Positions 10,465 through 20,206 of a stretch of DNA of 64,000 nt are shown here, one piece after another. The position numbers and the translations under genes were made by a program. Under the pieces are notes generated by a model. It had not been told where the DNA came from and ran no database searches. It was given only the letters and a program-made list of their open reading frames with translations. Positions within the stretch are counted from its first letter, which is position 1. Every line of letters starts with the position of its first letter. Location of the stretch: positions 263,781,562-263,845,561 of the forward strand of contig JARDYH010000003.1 of assembly GCA_029215795.1 (NCBI GenBank), in the 5' to 3' direction. This stretch comes from Anniella stebbinsi (taxonomy: Eukaryota; Chordata; Lepidosauria; Squamata; Anniellidae).

Positions 10465-10795
10465 TAACTAAAGGATATTCCCACCTGCGTGGAGCCGGGC
10501 CTGTTTGCTAGTATCTAAAAAGGCCCACTCCAGGTTAAAGGAAGCTCTTGGCAAAATGGCTTCGACTTGGGCACCTGGTGGCAATGGCAGCGGTATTCTA
10601 AATCTGTGCTCGATAGTTAGGAGCTATAATTTTAATTTCCTATTATGCCTGTCTGAAATAGGATCTCTTTGGGGTGCTGAGGGAATGTGAAAAGGTGGCT
10701 CCCAGACCCAGCTGGTTTTTAAAAGGATTGGACCAGGGCAGGCATTAATGGTGCGTACTGGTTGCCTCAGCAGCTGCTCAAGAATGCCTTGTGGC

Positions 10796-10990
10796 TAGGG
10801 TGACCATATGGAAAGGAGGACAGGGCTCCTGTATCTTTAACAGTTGTAGAGAAAAGGGAATTTCAGTAGGTGTCATTTGTAGGCATGGAGCACCTGGTGA
10901 AATTCCCTCTTCATCACAACAGCTAAAGCTGCAGGAGCCCTGCCCTCTTTTGTATCTGGTCACACTGGGCAGGGCTCCTGCAACTTTACC
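10796..10990 (+). mobile_element. Hairpin hAT-like element, mostly one arm
   Basis: Starts TAGGGTGACCATATGGAAAG. It runs through the whole left arm and the centre (CTCTTTTGTATCTGGTCACA), then ends a few bases into the right arm at CAACTTTACC. It belongs to the AAAGGAGGACAGGGCTCCTG subfamily. The segment itself closes as a ~170 bp inverted-repeat unit, which may be the ancestral monomer of the family. Confidence 0.8.
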
Positions 10991-11479
10991 TTGTTCTGTT
11001 AGTCGATCAGCAACCGATAGCTATTAATTTGGTCCCAAAGTTTGCAGGATATGAGATTCGGCAAAGCAGTGTCTTTGGTTGGCTCAGCTGAGATTGATGT
11101 ACTGGAATTGGGGAAGAAGGGTTGCAGGCTGCCCTAATTTTATGCGGCATACAGATCCAGAGTGATGGGGTGGCACAGACACACACACACAGGATAGCAT
11201 AGAGAAAGAGAGACACAGGGTAGCTAAGGAAGCGAGCAAGCTTTATAGTCCTGCAATACCGCAACCCCTCCCCCAGCTTTTAGCTCTAGCCACTGGCCAG
11301 AAAGCCCCGCGGGCCTCCACACATCCCTCTTGCCTGTCAGCTGGTGGTCCTCGTGTTGCACCCAAGGCCTCCAGTTCTTGGTCCTTAATGTATTGATTTC
11401 ATGAACATTCTGCAGGGGGGTTCTGGCAGTCTCCCATGCAGGCAAAAACCGGAGCCGCTAAGCTTCAGCAGAGTTCTGT

Positions 11480-11605
11480 AACATCTGAATGCTGGGACTT
11501 CAATTTACTACAACTCCCATCACCCAATGACTATGCTGGCTGGGGATGATGGGGAAAGTAGTCCAGAACATCTGGAGGACGCCTGGTTAAGGAAGGCTGG
11601 TTTAG
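11480..11605. repeat. Palindromic repeat (CTCCAGATGTTTTGG family)
   Basis: Contains ACTACAACTCCCATCACCC and, inverted, GATGATGGGGAAAGTAGTCC and GAACATCTGGAGGACGCC. The terminal arms are diverged. Confidence 0.65.
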
Positions 11606-12351
11606 TGACAGGCGGAACAAACCTGGCATCTCAAGCTCAAAGGAACAAGTAGCCAGAGATGTCAAAAAAATTTGCCCGAGGAATCCATCAGCCATCTGGT
11701 ACTGGACCAGACTACGTTTGAAAGACCTCTCCTTCCCTGGGACTTCATAGAGCTGCTGCCAGTCTCAGACAGTGCTGGGTTAAGATGGACAGTTAACAAA
11801 ACAGCATTTTATCCTTTGACCAACTTCCATTAGGAATCGCACTGAAATGGACCGGATCTCGCCTAGAATTGCCAGATTCCCCCCCCCCCCACTCCGCCCC
11901 GTTTTAAGAAGAATCGCCTTTATCCCAGAACTCTCACCCCTCCAGCCAATAACGATGCAGAATCTCCCCCACCCCACGCTCACATTCTTGTTTTAATCTA
12001 TTGGCATAGCAGCTCCTGCCCGATCCACGGCCCCGGAACGGATCACCAACTCTAAGCGTCTTTTCTGAGTCCCATTACATTCAGTTTAGGATGTACTCTC
12101 CAGCAAAGCGTGTGTTGGGGTTTGCGACGTAAGACTGCAACCCTACGCAGACTTTCCGGGGAGTAAACCCTATTGAACACGGCGGGCCTTCCGTCTGAGT
12201 AGAGATGCCTAGGAACCGACAGCCGCACCGTCCGGATGATCGAAATGCTGTTTGACAACGCTTCCGAGATCTATCTGAAATCCAGTGCTCCTTTCTTCCC
12301 TCCCGCGTTTTATTTCTGCTGCATCCGACAATGCTGAACTTTTTCGCCTCT

Positions 12352-12560
12352 GGGTAAAATCCAACGCAGATCCCATTTAAAGTAGACCCATTGAAATGAA
12401 TGGGACTTCAGCCTATCTACACTACTGCTTTAAACCGGTTTATAACAGTTTTAAACCGGTTAATAACGGTTATTAACCGGTTTAAAGCAGTAGTGTAGAT
12501 AGGCTTTAAATTCAATCCCATTCATGTCAACAGGTCTGCTCTAAATAGGACTTCTGCGTT
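12352..12560. repeat. Palindromic repeat (GGGTAAAATCCA family) split by an inner palindrome
   Basis: The outer arms GGGTAAAATCCAACGCAGAT and CCCATTGAAATGAATGGG on the left are mirrored by CCCATTCATGTCAACAGGTC and CTCTAAATAGGACTTCTGCG on the right. The uninterrupted family member is at 25517-25650. Here the centre is replaced by the 96 bp palindrome at 12410-12505. Confidence 0.7.
12410..12505. repeat. Inner palindrome with three AACCGGTT motifs
   Basis: AGCCTATCTACACTACTGCT is mirrored exactly by AGCAGTAGTGTAGATAGGCT. Between them AACCGGTT occurs at 12433-12440, 12454-12461 and 12475-12482, at exactly 21 bp spacing. AACCGGTT is the known consensus for Grainyhead-like factors. Whether it works is inference. 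It lies in EFEMP1 intron 1 close to the promoter. Confidence 0.8.
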
Positions 12561-13160
12561 TCGGGAAAAAGAAAGCAGGAATTCCACACACGCACCTACC
12601 ACGATAGCAACTTAGCAAGAAACGCTGCAAAGCGCCCCTGTGACGCAGCATCGGAAACCTCCCGACTTGCACTTTGCACCCACGCCGGGGCACGCGAAGA
12701 GCCCCCTTTCCCCCCCCCCCCCGCCTGCCCGCATGCAAAGCTCGACGCGCCGAAACATCCTTTTGCAAGAATCTGCGCCGCGCCACCGGCCCAGCGCGCC
12801 GCGGCATCGTCGCGCTCCGCTTCCTCCTCTTCCTCCTCCTGCCTCGCCTCCCGGTGGCCAAGCGGCCGGCGAGAGAAGCCGAATTCGGGCACGTCTTACC
12901 TGCCGGAGCCGCGAGAACACGATGCCGCTGGGGAAGACCGCGGCTAGGTGAGCGGGGCTTCCCTTCCCCGTGCCAGGCGAAGCAGCGCAAGACGGCGGAG
13001 TTGCAAGAGGAGAAAGAGAGAGAGGAGAGCGGATGGAAACTCGCTCCCTCCCGAAGAGTCTCAGCCGCAGGTTAACCCCGCGCCTTCGCCTCGCTCGAGT
13101 CACGGAGGGGAAAAAGGGTCTCCCCCCCCTCGCTCATTCCTTCCCTCCCTCCAGTGATTT
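12550..13160 (-). promoter_or_regulatory. EFEMP1: CpG-rich promoter region of EFEMP1
   Basis: This is a single-copy-looking G+C- and CpG-rich stretch with many CGCG and GCGC words, unlike the CpG-poor flanks. It lies at the 5' side of the minus-strand EFEMP1 exons, as expected for a CpG-island promoter. Several long frames run through it on both strands, as in any stop-poor GC-rich DNA, and none resembles a known protein. The transcription start cannot be placed from sequence alone. Confidence 0.75.
12900..13080 (-). other. EFEMP1: EFEMP1 first exon candidate
   Basis: On the minus strand a near-perfect donor (CGGCAG then GTAAGACG) ends an exon at 12900. The right-hand limit is a guess, since the start site is not visible. 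A second good donor (ATCGTG then GTAGGTGCG) lies at 12600 and could serve a longer or alternative first exon. Either would be untranslated, because the only fitting start codon is at 7430. Confidence 0.45.
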
Positions 13161-13303
13161 CGGACAAACTTTAAAAGTTCGAGCTACTGTGTGCATCCTT
13201 GGAACGCCCCCTACCGATCTTCCGCTGATTTAACCCATTCTACCGAAAATCTGATGTCCAAATCACGTGTAAATCCAGTTTCTCAATCCCTCCCTCCCTC
13301 TCT

Positions 13304-13305
13304 TG

Positions 13306-13350
<45 letters not shown>

Positions 13351-13470
13351 TTATTTCTTACCCGCCTCTCCGTTTGGATCGAGGCGGGGAACAACAATAT
13401 GATAAAATACATAAAACTGATTAAAACATGACACTCATTTTTAAAACTGCATTAAAACATCCTAAAACAT
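13304..13470 (-). repeat. LINE 3' tail with (TAA)n run
   Basis: A pure TAA run of about 41 bases is followed by TTTATTTCTTACCCGCCTCT and a GATCGAGGCGGGGAACAACA segment. The same tail in the other orientation ends at 49915. The AAT repeat matches the tail of the L2-type element at 53767, so a related LINE or a SINE using its tail is likely. Confidence 0.65.
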
Positions 13471-13475
13471 CCTAG

Positions 13476-13507
13476 AGGATGGATGGATGGATGGATGGAT
13501 TGATTGA
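13476..13507. repeat. GGAT/GATT tetranucleotide microsatellite
   Basis: About five GATG units followed by GATT units. Simple repeat, no function assigned. Confidence 0.85.
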
Positions 13508-13584
13508 TGTAGGATGTCATCACTCATCTTCAGTCCGACGATGGGCCTGTTCAGCCATGTTTAGCCGCTAACCTTTTTGCAGCG

Positions 13585-13735
13585 AGTGGTTTATTTATTA
13601 CGTATTTATACTGCCCAACAGACAAGGCTCTCCGGGCAGTTTACAATTAAAACTATAGCATACAAAAATCTTTAAAACTTTAAAAATGGCATATAAAAGC
13701 TGAATAAGTTATAATCCAGGGAAAGCTTGTCTGTT
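13585..13735 (-). repeat. L2-type LINE 3' tail
   Basis: Reads TTTATTTATTACGTATTTAT then CTGCCCAACAGACAAGGCTC and CCGGGCAGTTTACAATTAAA. This is the inverted 3' end of an L2-like element, with the hallmark CCCAGAGAGCTTCGG-type segment diverged. Confidence 0.6.
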
Positions 13736-13744
13736 TTCAGGAGG

Positions 13745-14650
13745 CGTTTAAAGGATATTACACTTACCGCTTCCGAACCACACGAGGGATTTGGAAGCTA
13801 TACTTCCATTAATGCAGCCCAAAATAGCATTTACTTTTTTTGTAGCCACATCACACTGTTTGCTCATATTGTAACTATGCATTTGGTTTCTTTTTTCTAG
13901 GTGTAGAACTTTGCATTTATCCCTATTAAATTTTATCCTGTTGTTTTCAGTCCAGCGCTCCAGCCTATTAAGATTACTTTGAAGTTTGTTTCTGTCTTCC
14001 AGGGTCTTAGCTGTCCCACCCAATTTTGTGTCATCTGCAAATTTGATAAACATTCTCTGCACCTCCTTGTCCAAATCATGAATAAAAATGTTGAAGAGTA
14101 CGGGGTCCAGGGCTGAGCCCTGTGGAACCCTGCTCGTTATCTCCCCCCAATTTGAGAAAGTCCAATTCTTTGAGTCCAATTCTGTAGCCAACTGTGGATC
14201 CACCTAATAGTTGTTCCTTCTAGCCCACTTTTAGCTAGTTTGCAAATCAGCATGTCATGGGGCACTTTGTCAAAAGCTTCGCTGAGGTCAAGATATATTA
14301 TGTCCACAGCATTCCCACAGTCCACAAGGGAGGTTACCTGATCAAAAAAATTAGATCAAATAAGTCTGGCAGGATTTGTTCTTGACAAATCCATACTGGC
14401 TCCTAGTAATCACTGCATTGTTTTCAAGGTGCTTAAAGATTTGTTTCTTTATAATCTGCTCCAAAATTTTTCCCTGGGATTAACATCAGACTAACTGGTC
14501 TGTAGTTCCCAGGTTCCTCCTTTTTGCCCTTTTTGAAGCTAGGGACAACATTAGCCCTCCTCCAATCATCCAGCACTTCACCCGTCTTCCATGATTTGGC
14601 TTTTGGGAGCAGGGAAACCTTTAAACTGGCCTTCAAACTTAGGAACACCT
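13745..14650 (-). pseudogene. CR1 LINE reverse transcriptase, broken
   Basis: Three minus-strand frame segments, in order from 14648 down to 13748, give GNYRPVSL, then DIIYLDLSEAFDKVPHDML, then the catalytic-site region IKFADDTKLGGTAK and RDKCKVLHLEKRNQM. This is the palm region of a CR1-clade reverse transcriptase (FADD being the catalytic box). The segments are in different frames, so the copy cannot make a protein. The 5' end is truncated near 14650, where the left end of the CAGTGGAGG palindrome region begins soon after. Confidence 0.9.
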
Positions 14651-14770
14651 TATGTAAAAATAGGACAAATGGCCACCTTACTTCCAGCAGGGTGTCGACT
14701 CTCCTTCAGCGGAGGGCTAAAGTCCATTTGGAAAGAGCTCATGGGGGATGCAGGCAAAAGGGGCAGAGAC

Positions 14771-14953
14771 CAGTGGAGGCTGGTGGCTCCTATGTCAATG
14801 GGGTAGTGAATCCGTTCCAGGTTTCACTCAGAACCAGTAAGAATTCTAAAGGAGCTGGCCACCTTGAACAGCTCCTTTAGAGTTCTGACTGGTTCTGACG
14901 GAAACCTGGAGCGGATTCACTGGCCCACTTATATTGGAGCCACCAGCCTCCAC
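14771..14953. repeat. CAGTGGAGGCTGG foldback element, full copy
   Basis: This is an almost perfect palindrome of about 183 bp. CAGTGGAGGCTGGTGGCTCC at the left is mirrored by GGAGCCACCAGCCTCCAC at the right. AGAACCAGTAAGAATTCTAA is mirrored across a short centre. No coding capacity. A CAGTGG start would suit a hAT-type terminus, but no 8-bp duplication is visible because the last bases at the right are altered. Confidence 0.85.
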
Positions 14954-15003
14954 AAGTGGGACTGAAAATACTAGCATATTGCAATTTAAAACTCTTACTA
15001 CCA

Positions 15004-15698
15004 GGTGAGGCTGTGGATGTGCTGAACTGGTGCCTGGCTGCGACAATGGACTGGATTAGGTGGTTCGGAAGCTGCAGCTTGTGCAAAATGCAGCGTCCAG
15101 ATTGATAACTGGAACCAGTAGGTTTGAACATATAAGACCTACTCTGGCCCGCTTGCATTGACTGCCTGTATGTTTCCGAGCCCAGTTCAAGGTGCTGGTT
15201 TTAACCTATAAAGCCTTACACGGCTTGGGACCACAATACCTGATGGAACGCCTTTCCTGACATGAACCTACCTGAACACTACGTTCAATATCTAAGGCCC
15301 TCCTTCGAGTGCCTCCTCCGAGGGAAGCTCGGAGGTCGGCAACAAGAGAGAGGGCCTTCTCTGTGGTGGCTCCCCAATTGTGGAACGATCTCCCCGACGA
15401 GGCTCGCCTGGCGCCAACATTGTTATCTTTTTGGTGCCAGGTCAAGACTTTCCTCTTCTCTCAGGCATTTGGCAATATCTGAGGAGCCTGGGTTTGTTTT
15501 GTTTTGTTTTTGTAGCTTTTTGAAGTGTTGAAGTGGTTTGTAAATGTACAGATTGTGTGTATGTTGTATGTTTTTGCTGTTTTAATTTTTGTATATTGTT
15601 TTTAATTGTTTTTAATCCTATGTAAACTGCCCAGAGAGCTTCGGCTATGGGGCGGTATACAAATGTAATAAATAAATAAATACAATAATAAATAAACT
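15004..15698 (+). pseudogene. L2 LINE, 3' fragment with internal deletion
   Basis: It starts with the GCTGTGGATGTGCTGAACTG block and then jumps at about 15058 to GGTGGTTCGGAAGCTGCAGC. This drops roughly 400 bp that are present in the 18095-19153 copy. It continues to the end of the frame (LFSQAFGNI-like) and the 3'UTR with CTGCCCAGAGAGCTTCGGCT and an AAATA tail. Stops and the deletion make it non-coding. Confidence 0.85.
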
Positions 15699-16324
15699 AA
15701 AGGGCTTTTCTAGAGGAGGTTTTTCCACACCGGCCGCATGTGTATAGAACTCTGGCGGTGAGTCCTAAAAGGACAGTTTTGAGGTTTATACAGTGCTATT
15801 TACATGTTTATAATAGCAATTGTCTAACTTCACAGGGGGGTGTATATTATATTGTACCATGTACGGTTTTCAGTACTTACACATGAATTACTGCTTTGCT
15901 GAAGAAGCTATTCATGGCAAAACAGGATTGAAACTGGATTCCTGTAAAAATCTTTGCTCATTTCTTTTTAATAACATTCACACTTCGGTGTTATCTTGTA
16001 TTTGCACAATATCTATTATGTGGTTTTGTGTGTTTGCCTGTTAAATTATCTTGTGTTACTCTTAGCCATTTTTGTCTAATTTGTCACGTTGTTATATATC
16101 ATTTTTGAACTGTATTGGTTTGCCTATCCCTCCTTCTTTGTCACCCATTACAAACATTGCTTTTCCATATTTTTGTGCAGTTGTATGCTTTTTAGCATTT
16201 ATTATTTGCCCTTTATTCAACAGGTGCCCTATTTTTTTTTTTTTATAGAACTCTGGACACATCTTTCAGGACACTGCAAAACACAGAGGCCCCAATTGCA
16301 CAAAGAAAGCAAATGTCTGGTGCA
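15699..16324. other. No recognised gene
   Basis: A/T-rich DNA with T-runs. The open frames here have no recognisable domain and no codon pattern that stands out. I see nothing else. Confidence 0.5.
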
Positions 16325-16430
16325 ATGCAGACATTTTGGATTACTAATCCCATCGCCCTCACGCAGCATGCTGACTGGAGATGATGGGAGTTATGCTCCA
16401 ACCCACCTTGAGGGCACCAGTTGGGGAAGG
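16325..16430. repeat. Palindromic repeat (CTCCAGATGTTTTGG family), diverged
   Basis: Carries GCAGACATTTTGGATTACTA, CCCATCGCCCTCACGCAGC and GGAGATGATGGGAGTTATGC, with a terminal GGGCACCAGTTGGGGAAGGC. Weak copy. Confidence 0.5.
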
Positions 16431-16565
16431 CTCTGTGTGTACATGTTGTGCATGTGTGCTTAGGCTCTGTTCATGTTTTTAAAAAATAATTATTATTTCA
16501 TTTATTATTTTATTTATATGCCACCTTTTTTACTTTTGCAAGGAGCCCAAGGCTGCATACATGGC

Positions 16566-16864
16566 CCGCTTCTTATTTATTTATTTATTTATACATTTAT
16601 ATTCCGCCCTTTTCACAAGGATCTCAGGGCGGCGTACAGATGAAAACATACAACGAATATAAAACAACAAATATACACAGCTAAGAACAAATTAAACCAT
16701 TCATAAGCTTTTCGTCCTCTCAAGGACCCTGTGAAGTAGGTTAGGCTGAGAGTCAGTGAGTGCTCCAAAGACACCCAGTGAGCTTCATCACCGAGTGGAG
16801 ACTAGAACCTGGATCTCCCAAGTGCCCAGTCTAAAACTCTAACCACTACACTGGCTCTCTAGGT
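16566..16864 (-). repeat. SINE/LINE tail followed by tRNA-headed SINE (TGTAGTGGTTAGAG type)
   Basis: Starts with a TTTATTTATTTATTTATACA tail and CCGCCCTTTTCACAAGGATC. It then has the inverted SINE body (GGTTAGGCTGAGAGTCAGTG) and head (ACTCTAACCACTACACTGGC). The complement of the head, CAGTGTAGTGGTTAGAGT, is the tRNA-like start of a squamate SINE of the Sauria-SINE type (named from memory). The middle portion is unusually long and may be a second element. Confidence 0.65.
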
Positions 16865-17059
16865 TCCAGCCAATGATTGGAAGCCGGGGCGGTACTAGGA
16901 AGTGCCATCCTGGTCTTGCCCCATCATCGCCATGCTCTTTTCCACACGAATCAATGCACAAACAGTCCTATTTGCCCATTCCAAACCTGCATGCTGTGCA
17001 TGAAGAATTTTTCCTCTTTAGCTTTCCAGCTGCTGTTTCTCCGACTGCATCTGTTATCT

Positions 17060-17890
17060 GCAATGCTTGGCAGGACCTTGAACGGGTGAGTGATCTGCTG
17101 GCAGGAATCTCCAGTGGTAGAAGCCGTTCTCCCAGCCTCTCTGCATGTGGGGGGTTTAGCCATCAGAGAACATACCTATCAATCTTTCCTCAAAGGTATA
17201 TCTGTAGCCGGGAGATAGAGGCGGGGGATGCCGCGCCCCAGAAGTCCACCTCCTGTGAACAGATGTCAGAAGCCCAACACAGATATTTTGAGATTTGCTT
17301 GGATGTAAAACCCAGCTCAGAACTTTGCCAGCCTCCGATATTAATGATCTGAGAAGATATTCTGATGTTTTGCAAAAGGAATTTAATGTGCAGTTCTTTA
17401 CAAGGGCATTACTCAAACGCCGCACAGGAGTTTGCTAAGTTATGTGCACCTGCAAAGGAGTCGTTTATCATATCAAATTAATCATGTTGAAGTGGGGTGA
17501 AACAAAAGCAGCAAAACACAACAATAGGTTCATAACATACCTTTTATTGAACTACTTCATTGGCAGGACAGCAAGTGTTGGATGTATGAAGAAGAGTTCT
17601 ATATTACTCCAAAGAAGAGTTCTGTATTACACCAAAACTTCCTAACAAATCAGTCCATTTAAAAGAACCACGGGTATCTTTTCAAAGCCAAGATGCCTTT
17701 CTTTTTCTTTTAAGTTTACCATTGGCAACTTTTGTAAGTGAGACATTGGCATTCATCTGGTATGGCACGATTTTCGACCCCTGCCGGCAAAGGCTGATTG
17801 GAAGGACACCAAATTAATGCATCATGCAGAGACACAGTGGGCAGACTCCTCTCTGGCTGGGTGCTTGGACCCAGGTTCCCAGGGGGCTAA
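17060..17890. other. No recognised gene
   Basis: Unique-looking sequence. A short near-direct repeat (AAGAGTTCTATATTACTCCA against AAGAGTTCTGTATTACACCA) lies at 17592-17632. No exon with both splice signals and a known protein match was found. Confidence 0.45.
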
Positions 17891-17895
17891 CACAT

Positions 17896-19194
17896 TTTAT
17901 TTATTTATTTATTTATTTATTACATTTGTATACCGCCCCATAGCCGAAGCTCTCTGGGTGGTTTACATAGGATTAAAAACAATTAAAAACAATATACAAA
18001 AATTAAAACAGCAAAAACATACAAAATACACACAATCTGTACATTTACAACCACTACAACACTTCAAAAAGCTACAAAAACAAACCCAGGCTCCTCAGAT
18101 ATTGCCAAATGCCTGAGAGAAGAGGAAAGTCTTGACCTGGTGCTGAAAAGATAACAATGTTGGCGCCAGGCGGACCTCATCAGGGAGATCGTTCCACAAT
18201 TGGGGGGCCACCACAGAGAAGGCCCTCTCTCTTGTTGCTGACCTCCGAGCTTCCCTTGCAGGAGGCACTCGGAGGAGGGCCTTAGATGTTGAACGTAGTG
18301 TTCGGGTAAGTTCATGTCGGGAAAGGCGTTCCATCAGGTATTGTGGTCCCAAGCCATGTAAGGCTTTATAGGTTAAAACCAGCACCTTGAATCGGACTTG
18401 GAAACATACTGGCAGCCAATGCAAGCGAGCCAGAGTAGGTCTTATATGTTCGAACCTACTGGTTCCGGTTATCAATCTGGCCGCTACATTTTGCACAAGC
18501 TGCAGCTTCCGAACCACCTTCAAAGGCAGCCCCATGTAGAGTGCATTGCAGTAATCTAACTTGGAGGTTACCAGAGCATGGACAACTGAAGCCAGGTTAT
18601 CCCTGTCCAGATAGGGACATAGCTGGGCCACCAACCAAAGTTGGTAGAAGGCACTCCGTGCCACTGAGGCCACCCGCGCCTCAAGTGACAGAGATGGTTC
18701 CATGAGAACCCCCAAGCTACGAACCTGCTCCTTCAGGGGGAGTGCAACCCCATCCAGAACAGGTTGAACACCCTCCATCCCGTCAGCGGAACCACCCACT
18801 AACAGCGTCTCAGTCTTGTCTGGATTGAGTTTCAGTTTATTAGCCCTCATCCAGTCCATTGTCGCAGCCAGGCACTGGTTCAGCATATCCACAGCCTCAC
18901 CTGATGAAGATGAAAAGGAGAAATAGAGCTGTGTGTCATCAGTGTACTGATGACAATGCACTCCAAAACTCCGGATGACTGCACTCAATGGTTTCATGTA
19001 GATGTTGAACAGCATGGGGGACAAGACTGACCCCTGCGGAACCCCATACTGGAGAATCCACGGGGCCAAGCAGTGTTCCCCAAGCACTACCTTCTGGAGC
19101 CGACCCCCCAAGTAGGAGCGGAACCACTGCAATGCAGTGCCTCCCACTCCCAACTCAGCCAGTCGTCCCAGAAGGATACCATGAGAAACAAATT
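17896..19194 (-). mobile_element. L2-clade LINE, 5'-truncated
   Basis: From the (TTTA)n tail at 17896 through the CCGAAGCTCTCTGGGTGG segment to a 5' truncation at about 19194. This is the longest L2 copy in the window and its frame is described at 18095-19153. Colinear shorter copies are at 15004-15698, 24074-24255 and 44306-44945. A hairpin sits exactly at the truncation (19179-19216). Confidence 0.9.
18095..19153 (-). pseudogene. L2 LINE reverse transcriptase C-terminal half
   Basis: An uninterrupted frame of 352 codons encodes the palm and thumb of an L2-clade reverse transcriptase. The GVPQGSVLSPMLFNIYM motif comes first, then the catalytic box HQYTDDTQLYFSF at about residues 68-80. These are followed by KLNPDKTETLLVG, LDYCNALYMGLP and RARLHWLPV-like thumb blocks, ending LFSQAFGNI. 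The frame stays open upstream of its first ATG with SHGILLGRLAELG, so that ATG is internal. The endonuclease half is missing because the copy is 5'-truncated. YTDD in place of YADD/FADD is normal for this clade. The intact frame suggests a fairly young insertion. Confidence 0.9.
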
Positions 19195-19228
19195 TTTGTG
19201 AATTTGTTTCTCATGGCACATGAGGTGT

Positions 19229-19357
19229 AGGCACTATACGAGAGTGATCATATACAAAAGAAGGCAGGGCCCCTGCACCTTTAACTATTGTGATGAAGAG
19301 GGGATTTCACCAGGAACTAATTGCATACAAATGACACTGGCTGAAATTCTCTTTTCT
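19229..19357. mobile_element. Hairpin hAT-like element, half copy
   Basis: Only the centre (GCACTATACGAGAGTGATCA) and the right arm (CACCAGGAACTAATTGCATA, then GACACTGGCTGAAATTC) remain. It stops at TCTTTTCTTATATATG without the terminal repeat. It directly adjoins the L2 truncation hairpin. Confidence 0.75.
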
Positions 19358-19885
19358 TATATATGATTATATAACCCGTCCCTTAAGGGTGGATCGCTGT
19401 TATATTTTACGTCAGTTTCAAGCTTTTAGTCAGGTTTTTTTGAGGGTGGGTAGATGGGAGGGCGGAGGGGAATCACCCCCTTTTTTATTCCCCCCCACTC
19501 TACTCAAGCTCATCTGGGGCAAGTTTCCTTTGTCTCTTTCTGCCTCATTCACAGCTTCTCCCGTTTCTACTGATGCCTCCCTCCAACATGCACTCCTCTT
19601 CCTTCTCTACTGTGCCTTTAAGCACACTCTGATACGGTGTTACAAACAAGGGTGTGTGTTGGTCTTCCTGCTGTGAAAATTGTCTCCTGATTTCTGCACA
19701 TCAGGAGGCTATTAAGGAGAACACTAGGCTCTGCTTGGCAGCCTGTCACCTACCCCTCCCACCCCAACCCGGTTATTTGGCTGTGACAGAGGACTATCCT
19801 CTGTTTGATGGCGTCCCCTATTGCCCTGCCCCATTCCAGTTTAAATATAATGAACCAAATTGGAAATATAGAAAGCTGCCTTATA
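19358..19885. other. No recognised gene
   Basis: Mixed sequence with a C-run near 19488. No repeat family or exon recognised. Confidence 0.45.
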
Positions 19886-20206
19886 TAGGGTGACCATATG
19901 AAAGGGAGGACAGGGCTCCTGTATCTTTAACAGTTGTCCAGAAAAGGGAATTTCAGCAGGTGTCATTGGTACACATGCAGCACCTGGTGAAATCCCCTCT
20001 TCATCACAACAGTTTAAGCTGCAGGAGCTATACTACAGCGACCAGATACAAAAGAGGGCAGAGCTCCTGCAGCTTCAACTGTTGCGATGAAGAGGGGATT
20101 TCACCAGCTGCTGCATGCGTACCAATGACACCTGCTGAAATTCTCTTTTCTAGACAACTATTAAAGATACAGGAACCCTGTCCTCCTTTCCATAGGGTCA
20201 CCCTAC
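19886..20206. mobile_element. Hairpin hAT-like element, full length
   Basis: Runs from TAGGGTGACCATATGAAAGG to CCTTTCCATAGGGTCACCCTA, 321 bp, palindromic throughout. The centre is asymmetric (GAGCTATACTACAGCGACCA). It belongs to the AAAGGAGGACAGGGCTCCTG subfamily. The flanks (CCTTATA and CTTACTAG) do not give a clean 8-bp duplication. Confidence 0.85.

Larger units (their letters stand above)
8198..12899 (-). other. EFEMP1: EFEMP1 intron 1 (inferred)
   Basis: This intron links the promoter exon to the 5'UTR exon. It contains two hairpin hAT copies, the third GCGC-word repeat and a nested palindrome. The stretches 8500-9700, 10465-10795, 11000-11480 and 11605-12350 hold no recognised gene; within them are poly-G at 9001-9012, GA-rich DNA near 9175-9230 and a short CA run near 11177. 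Confidence 0.6.

Noticed and set aside
12541..13233. Several long overlapping frames on both strands
   Set aside because: They lie in CpG-rich promoter DNA where stops are rare. The encoded Arg/Pro/Gly-rich peptides show no domain, and the EFEMP1 start codon is at 7430.
13308..13348. TAA array as a possible CRISPR-like or regulatory array
   Set aside because: It is a simple microsatellite at a LINE tail; there are no spacers.
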